From JAJPHF01 sp035293805 (lineage in GTDB: Bacteria > Chloroflexota > UBA6077 > JAJPHF01): DNA of 64,000 nt. The stretch covers positions 205,411-269,410 of the forward strand of contig DATGMD010000031.1 in NCBI GenBank assembly GCA_035293805.1, in the 5' to 3' direction. Both the position numbers and the translations under genes were made by a program. Shown piece by piece: positions 25,049 through 32,905 of the stretch. Below the pieces are notes generated by a model, which did not search any database, was not told the origin of the DNA, and worked only from the letters and a program-made list of their open reading frames with translations. Numbering within the stretch: the first letter of the stretch is position 1; each line of letters begins with the position of its first letter.

Positions 25049-26044
25049 ATGGCTCGTTTGTCGCTCACTCTCGCCGCGGGCAACGTCGATCGCGTGCGGC
25101 CGATCATCGACGGCCGGGTGCAGCCCGAGGGCATCGACCTGAACTACATCCCGCTCGACGCCGAGGAGGCGTTCTGGCGGATGACGCAGTTTCAGGACTT
25201 CGACGCCTCGGAGATGTCCGGCACGGCCTACATCATCGAGCGCTCGCGGCCGGCCCCGCGGTTCATCGGCATCCCCGTCTTCACGTCGCGCGCCTTCCGC
25301 CACGACGCCATCTACGTTCATGCCGACTCCGGCATCATGCGCCCCGAGGACCTCCGCGGTCGCCGCGTTGGCCTGCCGGAGTACAACCTCACCGCCTGCG
25401 TGTGGATGCGCGGCATGCTGCGCCACGAGTATGGCGTGCTGCCGACCGAGATTCAGTGGCGCGTGGGCGGTCAGGAGCAGCCCGGGCGTAAGGAGCGCGC
25501 CGAGGTGAAGCTGCCCGCCGATCTCGACGTGCAGCCGATTCCGCCCGACCAGACGCTGAACGCGATGCTAGAGCGCGGCGAGATCGACGCGCTGATGGCG
25601 CCCCGTATCCCGCGGCCGTTCGCGGAGGGCTCGCCGCGCATCCGGCGCCTGTTCGCCGATCCCTGGAGCGTCGAGGAGGACTACTATCGCCGCACGCACA
25701 TCTTCCCGATCATGCACCTGATCGTCCTGCGGCAAGAGTTCTACGCGGCGCACCCGTGGACGGCCCAGAGCCTGTACAAGGCGTTCGTGCAGGCCAAGGC
25801 GATCTGCCAGCGCGAGATGTACGACGCCACGTCGCTACGCGTGGCCCTGCCCTGGATCCTGCGCGAGATCGAGCGCGACCGGGCGGTGATGGGCACTCAC
25901 GACGTGTGGCCCTACGGCCTGGAGGCGAGCCGCCCGACGCTCGAGGCGATGGTGCAATACCATGTGGAGCAGGGGCTGATCCCGGAAGCGCTCCCCCTCG
26001 AGAGCCTCTTCACCCCCGCCACGCTCGACGAGTTCCGGATCTAA
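25049..26044 (+). CDS. 4,5-dihydroxyphthalate decarboxylase-like / periplasmic-binding-fold protein
   Basis: This 331-residue protein matches the family annotated as 4,5-dihydroxyphthalate decarboxylase, which shares the type-2 periplasmic binding fold. The N-terminus (VRPIIDGRVQPEGIDLNYIP, then EEAFWRMTQFQDFDASEM) and the LRGRRVGLPEYNLTACVWMRGM segment are characteristic. There is no signal peptide, which favours a cytoplasmic enzyme over a transporter component. The ATG at 25049 has GGAG 5 bases upstream. It is a single-gene unit convergent with a lipoprotein gene. Members of this family are often mis-named, so the reaction is uncertain. Confidence 0.75.
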   Translation: MARLSLTLAAGNVDRVRPIIDGRVQPEGIDLNYIPLDAEEAFWRMTQFQDFDASEMSGTAYIIERSRPAPRFIGIPVFTSRAFRHDAIYVHADSGIMRPEDLRGRRVGLPEYNLTACVWMRGMLRHEYGVLPTEIQWRVGGQEQPGRKERAEVKLPADLDVQPIPPDQTLNAMLERGEIDALMAPRIPRPFAEGSPRIRRLFADPWSVEEDYYRRTHIFPIMHLIVLRQEFYAAHPWTAQSLYKAFVQAKAICQREMYDATSLRVALPWILREIERDRAVMGTHDVWPYGLEASRPTLEAMVQYHVEQGLIPEALPLESLFTPATLDEFRI

Positions 26045-26053
26045 GAGGAATCG

Positions 26054-26653
26054 TTACCCACGGTGGGCCGACGCGTCGAGCGCGCGGGCCAGCGTAGTCG
26101 CGTCGACGGGCGGCTCCGTGCCGATGGCGGCCGAGCCGGTCAAGCCCACGTCGTCGCCGCGCGAGAACACGACGATGGTGGCGTCGCCTAGCGGCTGGCC
26201 GCTGGTCGTCGCGAGCTGATAGCGGTACGCCACCCGCTCGTCGCCCACGTCGCTCGCGTCGAGCCGTTCGTAGCCGGCCAGCTGCACGTCGCTGCCCAGG
26301 TCGTCTGCCATCAGGCCGATCGCCTGCGCGCTCCAGCGGTCCAGCTGATCCACGTTCAGCGGCCACCGCGACACGAACTCAGCGCTCCAAACCAGGCCGC
26401 GCTCGGCCCCGGCGTCGCGCCGGTAGAGCTGCTCCTGGATCGGAGTGTCCCGCAGGGTAAATCCGAGGGTGCCACCGGCCTGGTAGCCCGAGGCCGCGGC
26501 ATCTATCGCGATGTTCGCGGGGAGCGAAGCCAGCGCCAGGTGCTCTTGCGCGATCGCACCCGAGGGCTGCGCGAACGAGCAGCCCAGCAGGAGCAACGGC
26601 AGCGTACTCACCGTCGCCGTCCGTACCCATCGCCGAATCGTCTGCCCGCGCAT
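26054..26653 (-). CDS. Secreted lipoprotein of unknown function
   Basis: This 199-residue protein has a lipoprotein signal peptide ending in LPLLLLGC, so Cys25 should be lipidated. The mature part is mixed alpha/beta with no recognised domain. It ends 9 bases from the convergent PhtD-like gene. Upstream on its strand lie TATTCT and TTGACA with an abnormally long 22-base spacer, and then a perfect Crp-type palindrome, suggesting activator-dependent expression. Confidence 0.65.
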   Translation of the reverse strand: MRGQTIRRWVRTATVSTLPLLLLGCSFAQPSGAIAQEHLALASLPANIAIDAAASGYQAGGTLGFTLRDTPIQEQLYRRDAGAERGLVWSAEFVSRWPLNVDQLDRWSAQAIGLMADDLGSDVQLAGYERLDASDVGDERVAYRYQLATTSGQPLGDATIVVFSRGDDVGLTGSAAIGTEPPVDATTLARALDASAHRG

Positions 26654-27095
26654 GGCTCCCGCTCCAACCGCGCTGCCTGGTGGCTAGTGCCAGAATACGC
26701 GGCCGGCCGCGACCCCGACTGTCAAGTCCCGCACAGCGCTGGTGTGAATCGCTTCACACAGCTTAATCTGGTCTACAGAATTATCGGTCGCCGTACGATT
26801 TTTTTTCTGGATTTTTTGGCGCCGCCTGCTTACACCCGCTTCCTCCCTATACAGCAGACTGTGGGCCAGGTGGCCGCTCGCTACTGGCCAAGGCGAGGGC
26901 AGCCTGGGGACGGCAGCCCGTGGCCGGCGGCGAGGCGCGACCGGTTGACAGGGCTACCCGCGCCCAGTACACTCGCAAGGTGCCGCCCGCTTAGCGCCCC
27001 CGGTGTCGGATTTTCGTGACCTCTTTGTGACGGCCGGCCGCTAGCGGCGATTCGCGGCCCCAGCCTGTTTTCGCGCGCCGATTAGGAGGCCTCGT
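26654..27095. other. Regulatory gap between divergent lipoprotein genes
   Basis: No gene is visible in these 442 bases. The left part holds promoter-like elements for the minus-strand lipoprotein and the Crp-type palindrome. The middle (about 26760-26830) is much richer in A and T than its surroundings and includes an eight-T run at 26799-26806. The right part leads to the AGGAGG ribosome site of the next gene. Confidence 0.45.
26742..26759. promoter_or_regulatory. Perfect Crp/FNR-type palindrome
   Basis: GTGTGAATCGCTTCACAC is an 18-base perfect palindrome containing TGTGA-N6-TCACA, the half-sites of the Crp consensus. It is centred about 65 bases upstream of the transcription start predicted from TATTCT (26692-26697) for the minus-strand lipoprotein, close to a class I activator position. 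Confidence 0.5.
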
Positions 27096-28568
27096 ATGCA
27101 GTCTGTGCCCTGGCGCTGGCTGGCCTGTGGCGCTGCCGTGCTGTTAGCCCAGGCGGCCTGCGCGCACCCCCTCGCGCTCCCTACCGCCCACGCGCCCGAC
27201 GCCCAAGCGTCCCAGATGCCGCCTGCACCGCTCGGCCGCCTCGAAGTGTCGCCCGCCAAGACCGAGGTGCTCCAGACCGTGTCCCTGGCGGCGGATGGGC
27301 TGCCCCCCGACACGACTGTAGCGCTCACCTGGCAGACGGTGGACGGCGGCTGGCAGATCGCCGACTACTACAAGTTCCTCGGCAAGCGCTTTCAAGCGGC
27401 GTCGCGCCCCTGGGGCGAGGCGCGCACCGATGCGAGCGGCCGCCTGGACATCACGCTGACGGTGCCCGAGGATTACGGCGGCGTGCACGAGATCGTGGCC
27501 AGCGTTGACGGCGTGCCCGTGGCGCGCGGGGCCACGGAGGTCGTGCAGAGCTTCGAGATCTCGGCCACCGCGGGCGCGATCGGCTCGCCGATCGCGATCA
27601 CCGCGCGCGGGCTCGGCTGGCAGACGATGGAGAGCACCTGGGTGCTCACCTGGGACAACCACGAGGTAGGCTGGGTGTCGGCCGTGGATACGCGCGGCAC
27701 GGCCGTCGCGCGGCTGCGGGCGGCTGGCCCGGTCGGCCCGCACTACCTGAAGCTGTGGTCGGGCTGGCAGGGGCAAGCGTACATCAACCACCAGCAGGCG
27801 CCGACCTGGTATCTGCCGCGCCCCGAGTGGACCTTCGTGACGACCGACGACCAGCCCGAGCTGGCTAGCTACGTGGAGCCGTACCCCGATCAACGGCAGT
27901 TCGCGTTGACGGCGCTGCATGGCGAGAGCGGAGCCAGCGTGACGCCGGCTCAGGGGCCGATCTTGACTGAGGCCACCGTCACGGCCCGCGGGCTGCCGCC
28001 GGACAGCGACGTCAGCATTGTGTGGGAGCGGCAGCTGGGCAATCGGGTCGAGGCGGCCGGCTTCAAGCCGGACCAGCTGACGCTGGGCGCGGCGCACGTG
28101 GACCGCGACGGCACGCTGCGCTACGCCTTCACGGTGCCCGACGACCTCGGCGGCGCGCACCCGATCCGCGTGCTGGCCGCCGACGGACGCGAGCTGGCGA
28201 GCGCGGCATTCGCCGTGGAAACGAGCCTGGTGAGCGTCACGCCGTCGGTCGTCGGGCGCGGCGAGACCTTCGCGATCCAGCTTAAGGGGGTTGGTTGGAC
28301 CGAGTACGACAACATCCTCAACCTGACCTACGACAACGCTTACCTCGGCTACGCCTGCGGCTTCACTAGCCAGGGCGACGTGCTGGTCACTCTCACCGCC
28401 ACCGGCGCGCCGGGAGTCCACACCATCGATTTCTATCCCGGCCTGTTCAAAGGCCCGCCCGACATGCCGCAGCAGCTTTATCGGCTACCCCAGCTCACCT
28501 ACCTCGACGACCATCCCGGCAATCGCTTGCCAGCCGTGCGCGTGACGATCGAGGTGGTCGACGACTAA
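27096..28568 (+). CDS. Secreted lipoprotein with duplicated Ig-like domain pairs
   Basis: This 490-residue protein has a lipoprotein signal ending in LLAQAAC. The mature part is beta-rich and built as an A-B-A-B tandem. The A units begin LEVSPAKTEVLQ and ASVTPAQGPIL and share GLPPDTTV/GLPPDSDV. The B units share ITARGLGWQTMES/IQLKGVGWTEYDN and LTWDNHEVGW/LTYDNAYLGY. Each is likely an immunoglobulin-like fold of about 100 residues, so the protein is an extracellular binding or spacer protein. AGGAGG lies 5 bases before the ATG. The next gene, also secreted, follows after a 61-nt palindromic repeat. Confidence 0.7.
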   Translation: MQSVPWRWLACGAAVLLAQAACAHPLALPTAHAPDAQASQMPPAPLGRLEVSPAKTEVLQTVSLAADGLPPDTTVALTWQTVDGGWQIADYYKFLGKRFQAASRPWGEARTDASGRLDITLTVPEDYGGVHEIVASVDGVPVARGATEVVQSFEISATAGAIGSPIAITARGLGWQTMESTWVLTWDNHEVGWVSAVDTRGTAVARLRAAGPVGPHYLKLWSGWQGQAYINHQQAPTWYLPRPEWTFVTTDDQPELASYVEPYPDQRQFALTALHGESGASVTPAQGPILTEATVTARGLPPDSDVSIVWERQLGNRVEAAGFKPDQLTLGAAHVDRDGTLRYAFTVPDDLGGAHPIRVLAADGRELASAAFAVETSLVSVTPSVVGRGETFAIQLKGVGWTEYDNILNLTYDNAYLGYACGFTSQGDVLVTLTATGAPGVHTIDFYPGLFKGPPDMPQQLYRLPQLTYLDDHPGNRLPAVRVTIEVVDD

Positions 28569-28576
28569 GCTGTCGT

Positions 28577-28637
28577 CCCAGGTTGGTGTGGACGTGTGGC
28601 TTCGCCCAACATCCACACCATGCCTGGCCAAGTGCTT
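28577..28637. repeat. 61-nt dispersed palindromic repeat, copy A
   Basis: This element lies 8 bases after a stop codon. Outer arms CCAGG/CCTGG and TGGTGTGGA/TCCACACCA and an inner GGC-TTC-GCC hairpin would fold into a long stem. Copy B at 61065-61125 has exactly the same length and, by hand alignment, matches at 49 of 61 positions. Confidence 0.75.
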
Positions 28638-28669
28638 CGCTAACGCAAGCTGCAACTGAAGGAGGGGAT

Positions 28670-29215
28670 ATGCGCGCAATTCTCGCTCTAGCGGCGTTGC
28701 TCGTGGCCAGCCTGCCCGGCGTGGCCGCGGCGGCACCCGCGGCCCAGGGCGCCGCGGGCAGCCCGGCGGCCGCGCCCAACACGCCGGCGACGCCGGCCGC
28801 CACGCCGCCGGTCCCCGTGGCGGCCGTCCCCGGCGGCGGCCTGCTGATCCAGTCCGACCTGGTCATCGGTGCGCCCGGCCCGTGCGTCCTGCAGAGTCGC
28901 TTCCATCCCGGCGACCGCGTGGTCTTCCGCGCCAAGGTCTACGATGCCCAGACCGGGCAGCTCGTGCCCAACGCGCAGGTAGCCGTGCGCCTCGAGGACG
29001 GCACCACGCTCAACATGATGTACGGCGCGCACCCGCCGCCGGACGTTGCGCCCGCGATGGACGAGTACTGGACCGCCGTCTGGGCGATCCGTCCGGACAC
29101 GCCGATGGGCATCGTCCACTACACCATCGACGCGGCCGACGGCGCCCGCACGGGCCACTTCGAGCCCTTCAACAACATGACCTCGCTGCTCACCGTCGTC
29201 CCGGCCGAGAGCTAA
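28670..29215 (+). CDS. Secreted protein of unknown function
   Basis: This 181-residue protein has a Sec signal peptide (MRAILALAALLVASLPGVAA) and a low-complexity Ala/Pro linker. A predicted beta-sandwich of about 110 residues follows, with FHPGDRVVFRAKVYD, QVAVRLEDGTTLNM and IRPDTPMGIVHYTIDA. The pattern resembles small Ig/transthyretin-like extracellular modules. GGAGGGG sits just before the ATG at 28670. It may act together with the large Ig-like lipoprotein upstream. Confidence 0.65.
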   Translation: MRAILALAALLVASLPGVAAAAPAAQGAAGSPAAAPNTPATPAATPPVPVAAVPGGGLLIQSDLVIGAPGPCVLQSRFHPGDRVVFRAKVYDAQTGQLVPNAQVAVRLEDGTTLNMMYGAHPPPDVAPAMDEYWTAVWAIRPDTPMGIVHYTIDAADGARTGHFEPFNNMTSLLTVVPAES

Positions 29216-29219
29216 GCCC

Positions 29220-29367
29220 GACCTGCCCCCGGCCCCCTCCCAACGCGGGAAGGGCGAGGACCGGCCCCCCCGGCCCCCTCCCAATGTGGGAAGGGGGAGC
29301 GCCGGCGGTTCGCGTAACCGGCGCCCCCCTTCCTTCGAAGGGACGGGGGGCCAGGGGGGTTAGGCCC
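29220..29367. repeat. C-rich inverted-repeat element, copy 1
   Basis: This 148-base element between two convergent genes begins GACCTGCCCCCGGCCCCCT and ends GGGGGGTTAGGCC. It contains two tandem copies of a CCCCCGGCCCCCTCCCAA-type arm near 29225 and 29268. Related elements lie at 50851-50956 and 63189-63297. It can fold into strong hairpins and may work as a bidirectional terminator. Confidence 0.7.
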
Positions 29368-29368
29368 A

Positions 29369-30046
29369 CTACCTCCGCCGGCGATCCAGCTCTTCCCAGA
29401 TGGCCGCGGGCGTCAGGCCGCTGGCGGCCAGCAGCACCAGCGAGTGGAACCAGAGATCGGCTACCTCCCAGGTGATCTCGCCGTGGTCGCCGTTCTTGGC
29501 CGCGATCACGACCTCGGTGGCCTCCTCACCGATCTTCTTCGCGATGCGGTCGACTCCGGCGTCGAGCAGCTTCGCCACGTACGAGCCCTCGGGCCGCAGG
29601 CGCTGCCGCTCCTGGATCACCGCGAAGAGCGTCTCTACGGCACGGCCGTCGAGCGGCGCCGCCGGTCCGGGGTCCGGAGCCTCGGCAGCGGCCAGCGCGG
29701 CCGTGGCTGGCTCCGCCGCCGGCGTCGGGCGCACGTCCGCCGCCTCCAGCTCGTTGAAGAAGCAGCTCACCGCGCCCGTGTGGCAGGTCGGCCCGGCCGG
29801 CTCCGCCTCCACGAGCAGCGTGTCGCCGTCGCAGTCGACGCGGATGGCCCGCACGTTCAGGTAGTGGCCCGACGTGGCGCCTTTGTGCCACAGTTCGCGG
29901 CGCGAGCGGCTCCAAAACCACGCCTGGCCGGTTTCCACCGTGCGCTGCACCGACTCGCGATTCATGTACCCGACCATCAGCACCTCGCGCGTCGTCGCGT
30001 CCTGCACCACGGCCGGAATCAGTCCATTCGCGTCGTATTTCAGCAT
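29369..30046 (-). CDS. hisIE: Bifunctional phosphoribosyl-AMP cyclohydrolase / phosphoribosyl-ATP pyrophosphatase
   Basis: This 225-residue fusion catalyses steps 2 and 3 of histidine biosynthesis. The N-terminal HisI domain (about 1-100) has FWSRSRRELWHKGATSGH and the metal-binding motifs DCDGD and CHTGAVSCFF. An Ala/Pro linker follows, then the HisE domain (about 130-225) with the helix IGEEATEVVIAAKN and EVADLWFHSLVLL. The ATG at 30046 is preceded by GGGAG 5 bases away. It follows hisF by 16 bases at the end of the hisA-hisF-hisIE operon. Confidence 0.95.
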   Translation of the reverse strand: MLKYDANGLIPAVVQDATTREVLMVGYMNRESVQRTVETGQAWFWSRSRRELWHKGATSGHYLNVRAIRVDCDGDTLLVEAEPAGPTCHTGAVSCFFNELEAADVRPTPAAEPATAALAAAEAPDPGPAAPLDGRAVETLFAVIQERQRLRPEGSYVAKLLDAGVDRIAKKIGEEATEVVIAAKNGDHGEITWEVADLWFHSLVLLAASGLTPAAIWEELDRRRR

Positions 30047-30062
30047 CTGCGCTCCCGGGGCC

Positions 30063-30824
30063 TTACTGCCGAACCGGCACGCCCTGCTCGGCAAGAAAAC
30101 GCTTCACGTCGGCGATGCGGTAGGTGCTGTAGTGGAAGATCGACGCGGCCAGCACCGCGTCCGCCCGGCCGGTGGTCACGGCCGCGAGCAGGTGCTCTGG
30201 CCGCCCCGCGCCGCCCGAGGCGATGACCGGCACGGGGACCGCCGCCGAGATCGCCGACGTCAGCGCTAGGTCGTAGCCATCCTGCGTGCCGTCCGCGTCC
30301 ATGCTCGTCAGCAGGATCTCCCCCGCCCCTAGCTCCGTCACGCGCACGGCCCACTCCACGGCGTCGATGCCGGTCGGTCGTCGCCCGCCGTGGGTGTACA
30401 CCTCCCAGCCGTCGCCCGCCGCGCGCCGCTTCGCGTCGATGGCGACGACGATACACTGGCTGCCGAAGGCATCGGCGCCCCGCGCGACGAGGCTCGGATC
30501 GGCCACGGCGGCCGAGTTCACGCCCGTCTTGTCGGCGCCCGCCCGCAGCATCCGGCGCATGTCCTCGACGGAGCGAATGCCGCCCCCGACCGTGAGCGGG
30601 ATGAAGACGCGCTCGGCCGTCCGCTCCACCACGTCCACCATCGTCTCGCGCGCGTCGCTCGACGCGGTGATGTCCAGGAACACCAGCTCGTCGGCGCCCT
30701 CGGCGTTGTACAGCGCGGCCATCTCGACGGGGTCGCCCGCATCGCGCAGGTTCACGAAGCTGACGCCCTTCACCACGCGGCCGGCCGTCACGTCCAGGCA
30801 GGGGATGATCCGCTTGGTCAGCAT
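30063..30824 (-). CDS. hisF: Imidazole glycerol phosphate synthase, cyclase subunit
   Basis: This 253-residue TIM barrel is HisF, which uses ammonia from HisH to form imidazole glycerol phosphate and AICAR. The two catalytic aspartates are D11 in IIPCLDV and D130 in VVAIDAK, and the phosphate-binding loops TVGGGIRS and IASGGAG are intact. The glutaminase partner hisH is not in this window. It is the middle gene of hisA-hisF-hisIE. Confidence 0.96.
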   Translation of the reverse strand: MLTKRIIPCLDVTAGRVVKGVSFVNLRDAGDPVEMAALYNAEGADELVFLDITASSDARETMVDVVERTAERVFIPLTVGGGIRSVEDMRRMLRAGADKTGVNSAAVADPSLVARGADAFGSQCIVVAIDAKRRAAGDGWEVYTHGGRRPTGIDAVEWAVRVTELGAGEILLTSMDADGTQDGYDLALTSAISAAVPVPVIASGGAGRPEHLLAAVTTGRADAVLAASIFHYSTYRIADVKRFLAEQGVPVRQ

Positions 30825-30871
30825 AGTGTCTCACAGGGCCGGGCGGTCACTGCCGAGCCGCGCGTCGCCGT

Positions 30872-31609
30872 TCAGCACTCAGCACACCGTACGGCCGCCA
30901 GCGCCTCGTCCAGGCGCACCGCGCCGTCGTAGAGCGCTTTGCCGACGATGGCGCCCTCGGCGCCGAGCGCCCGGAGCCGCCGCAGGTGCTCGACGTGGGC
31001 CACGCCGCCGGAGGCGATGACGGGCACTCGGGCCGCCGCAACCACCGCCGCCAGGCTGGCGTAGTTCGGCTCCGTGAGCGTGCCGTCCCGCCCGATATCC
31101 GTGAAGATGACGCGCTGCACGCCCCAATCGGCCACCTGCGCCACCAGCGTGGTCGCCGCCACGCTGGACCCGCTCAGCCAGCCGCGCGTCGCCACCAGCC
31201 CGTCGCGCGCGTCCACGCCCAGCACCAGGCGCGGCCCCAGCGCGGCCGCCAGCTCCCGCGCCAGCGCGGGGTTCTCGATGGCCGCCGTGCCCACGATCAC
31301 GCGCTCGGCCCCCGCCGCGAGTGCCGCCTCCGCGGCGGCGCGCGTGCGCAGGCCGCCGCCGAACTCCACGGGGATCGCCACGGCCGCCGCGATGGCGGCA
31401 AGCGTGGCCAGGTGTGCCGGCGCGCCCGCGCGGGCACCATCCAGGTCCACGACGTGCAGGCGCGGCGCGCCGCCGTCCGCCCACGCCCGCGCCACGGCCA
31501 CCGGATCGTCGCCGTAGACCGTCTCGCGCGCGTAGTCGCCCTGGTACAGGCGCACGGGCCGGCCGCCGCGCAGGTCGATGGCGGGAATTACCTCGAAGTG
31601 TCGAGTCAC
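30872..31609 (-). CDS. hisA: Phosphoribosylformimino-5-aminoimidazole carboxamide ribotide isomerase
   Basis: This 245-residue TIM barrel is HisA, which isomerises ProFAR to PRFAR in histidine biosynthesis. The catalytic aspartates are D12 in IPAIDLRGG and D133 in LGVDARDG, and the phosphate loops FGGGLRTR and IASGGVA are present. The start is a GTG with no ribosome site, but a perfect TATAAT ends 6 bases before it, so the mRNA is probably leaderless. It heads the hisA-hisF-hisIE operon. Confidence 0.95.
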   Translation of the reverse strand: MTRHFEVIPAIDLRGGRPVRLYQGDYARETVYGDDPVAVARAWADGGAPRLHVVDLDGARAGAPAHLATLAAIAAAVAIPVEFGGGLRTRAAAEAALAAGAERVIVGTAAIENPALARELAAALGPRLVLGVDARDGLVATRGWLSGSSVAATTLVAQVADWGVQRVIFTDIGRDGTLTEPNYASLAAVVAAARVPVIASGGVAHVEHLRRLRALGAEGAIVGKALYDGAVRLDEALAAVRCAEC

Positions 31610-31615
31610 GCAGTG

Positions 31616-31621
31616 ATTATA
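31616..31621 (-). promoter_or_regulatory. -10 element placing the hisA transcript start at the GTG
   Basis: TATAAT on the minus strand at 31616-31621 would place transcription initiation at or within a base or two of the hisA GTG at 31609. No ribosome site is present, consistent with leaderless translation. No -35 hexamer is evident. Confidence 0.5.
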
Positions 31622-31652
31622 GAGGACCGCCGGCCCGGCGCCGCCGCGCCGG

Positions 31653-32720
31653 CTAGCTGCCCGCCACCTGCCGCACGAACCCGCTCTGCTCTAGCTCGCG
31701 CAGCAGGTGGTCGTCGTAGAAGTCCTGCGGCGGGATGTCCTTCGCCTTCGGGTCGGTGTCCACGAGCGCGTACTGGACGACCGTCTCCATCGCCTCGCGC
31801 GTCGGGTAGGGCGGCATGTCGTAGCGCTTGCTGAAGATCTCCCACGTTTGCTCGGCCACGTCGCGGTCGTCGAGATTCGTGTACTTGGCGATCACGCTGG
31901 TGCCGCGCTCGCGGTCCGTCCGCAGCAAGTGGACGGCCTCGACGTAGGCTTTCAGGTACTTGCGGACTGTATCCGGATTGCTGGCGACGTAGCTCTTGGT
32001 GCTCACCGTCCCGCCAAACGGCCAGGGGATGCCCAGGTCGGCTAGATCGACGAGGATGTGCATGCCGGCCTTGAGCGCTTCCAGGTGGTTGGGCGGGCCG
32101 GAGATGGCGGCGCTGACCCGGCCGGCGACCAGCCCCGCGATCGTCTCGGGCACCCCGCCGGTTTGGAGCACCTGCACGTCCTGGTCGGGCTCCAGGCCGG
32201 CCTTCCGCAGCGCCAGCCGCATGAACGTGTCCGTCAACGTGCCTAGCCGCGTGACGCCTGCCGTCTTGCCCCGCAGGTCGTCCAGCCGCTGTATCTCTGG
32301 CCGCGCGAGGACGAACAGCACGGGCCGGTTCACGGCGCTCGTGATCCAGACGACCTCGCCGCCCTGCACGTACGCGCTCATCGACGCGGGCGCCGCTAGC
32401 TCGCCGAACCGAATCTCGCCGGAGAGCAGCGACTGAATCATCGTGGGTCCGCTGGCGATGTAGGTGATCTCGGCGTCCAGCCCGTACTTCTCGAAGAGGC
32501 CCGCCTCCTTCGCCATCCACGGCGCGGCGAAGCCGCCCGAGGGAGTCGCGTAGGCCACCCGCACGTGCTCCAGCGATGGCGGCGCGGTGGGCGCGGCGGT
32601 CGGCGCTTGGGCCGCGCCGACCGTGGGCGCCGACGGCGCATCGGCCCGCGGCGGCGCGGCGCCCGACGGCCCGCAGCCCGCCAGGACCAGGGCCACGATA
32701 CCGAGCAGGGCAAGTCGCAT
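31653..32720 (-). CDS. NMT1/THI5-type ABC substrate-binding lipoprotein
   Basis: This 355-residue protein is a periplasmic-binding-fold lipoprotein of the SsuA/THI5 group, whose members bind nitrate, sulfonates, taurine or pyrimidine precursors. The signal ends in LVLAGC; an Ala/Pro linker follows, then AYATPSGGFAAPWMAKEAGLF and LRGKTAGVTRLGTLTDTFMR. No permease or ATPase is adjacent, so it may share a transporter encoded elsewhere or act as a sensor. A TATAAT at 32785-32790 on its strand is a possible -10. It lies upstream of hisA in the same direction. Confidence 0.82.
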   Translation of the reverse strand: MRLALLGIVALVLAGCGPSGAAPPRADAPSAPTVGAAQAPTAAPTAPPSLEHVRVAYATPSGGFAAPWMAKEAGLFEKYGLDAEITYIASGPTMIQSLLSGEIRFGELAAPASMSAYVQGGEVVWITSAVNRPVLFVLARPEIQRLDDLRGKTAGVTRLGTLTDTFMRLALRKAGLEPDQDVQVLQTGGVPETIAGLVAGRVSAAISGPPNHLEALKAGMHILVDLADLGIPWPFGGTVSTKSYVASNPDTVRKYLKAYVEAVHLLRTDRERGTSVIAKYTNLDDRDVAEQTWEIFSKRYDMPPYPTREAMETVVQYALVDTDPKAKDIPPQDFYDDHLLRELEQSGFVRQVAGS

Positions 32721-32819
32721 GGCGATCCCCCCGTGTAACGGCGTCGCCGCCGGGCAGGCGTGTGCCGCGCCGGGACGTTACGCCATTATATCCAGGCCCC
32801 GGCCCGGCCGCCCGGCGCG

Positions 32820-32848
32820 TTGACGCGGCGGCGCGGGCATTGGACAAT
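32820..32848 (+). promoter_or_regulatory. Promoter of the amidohydrolase gene
   Basis: TTGACG (32820-32825) and GACAAT (32843-32848) have a 17-base spacer and lie about 60 bases before the ATG at 32906. Confidence 0.5.
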
Positions 32849-32905
32849 AAGGCTCGGCGGGACCGCGCTCGGGCGCCGATCTGCCCCGCCGGGAAGGACC
32901 ACCGG

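Noticed and set aside
26799..26806. Eight-T run as an intrinsic terminator
   Set aside because: The preceding stem is only about 4 bp and no plus-strand gene ends nearby.
29220..29300. CRISPR array from the tandem C-rich arms
   Set aside because: Only two irregular arms, no regular spacers and no cas genes; it is an inverted-repeat element.
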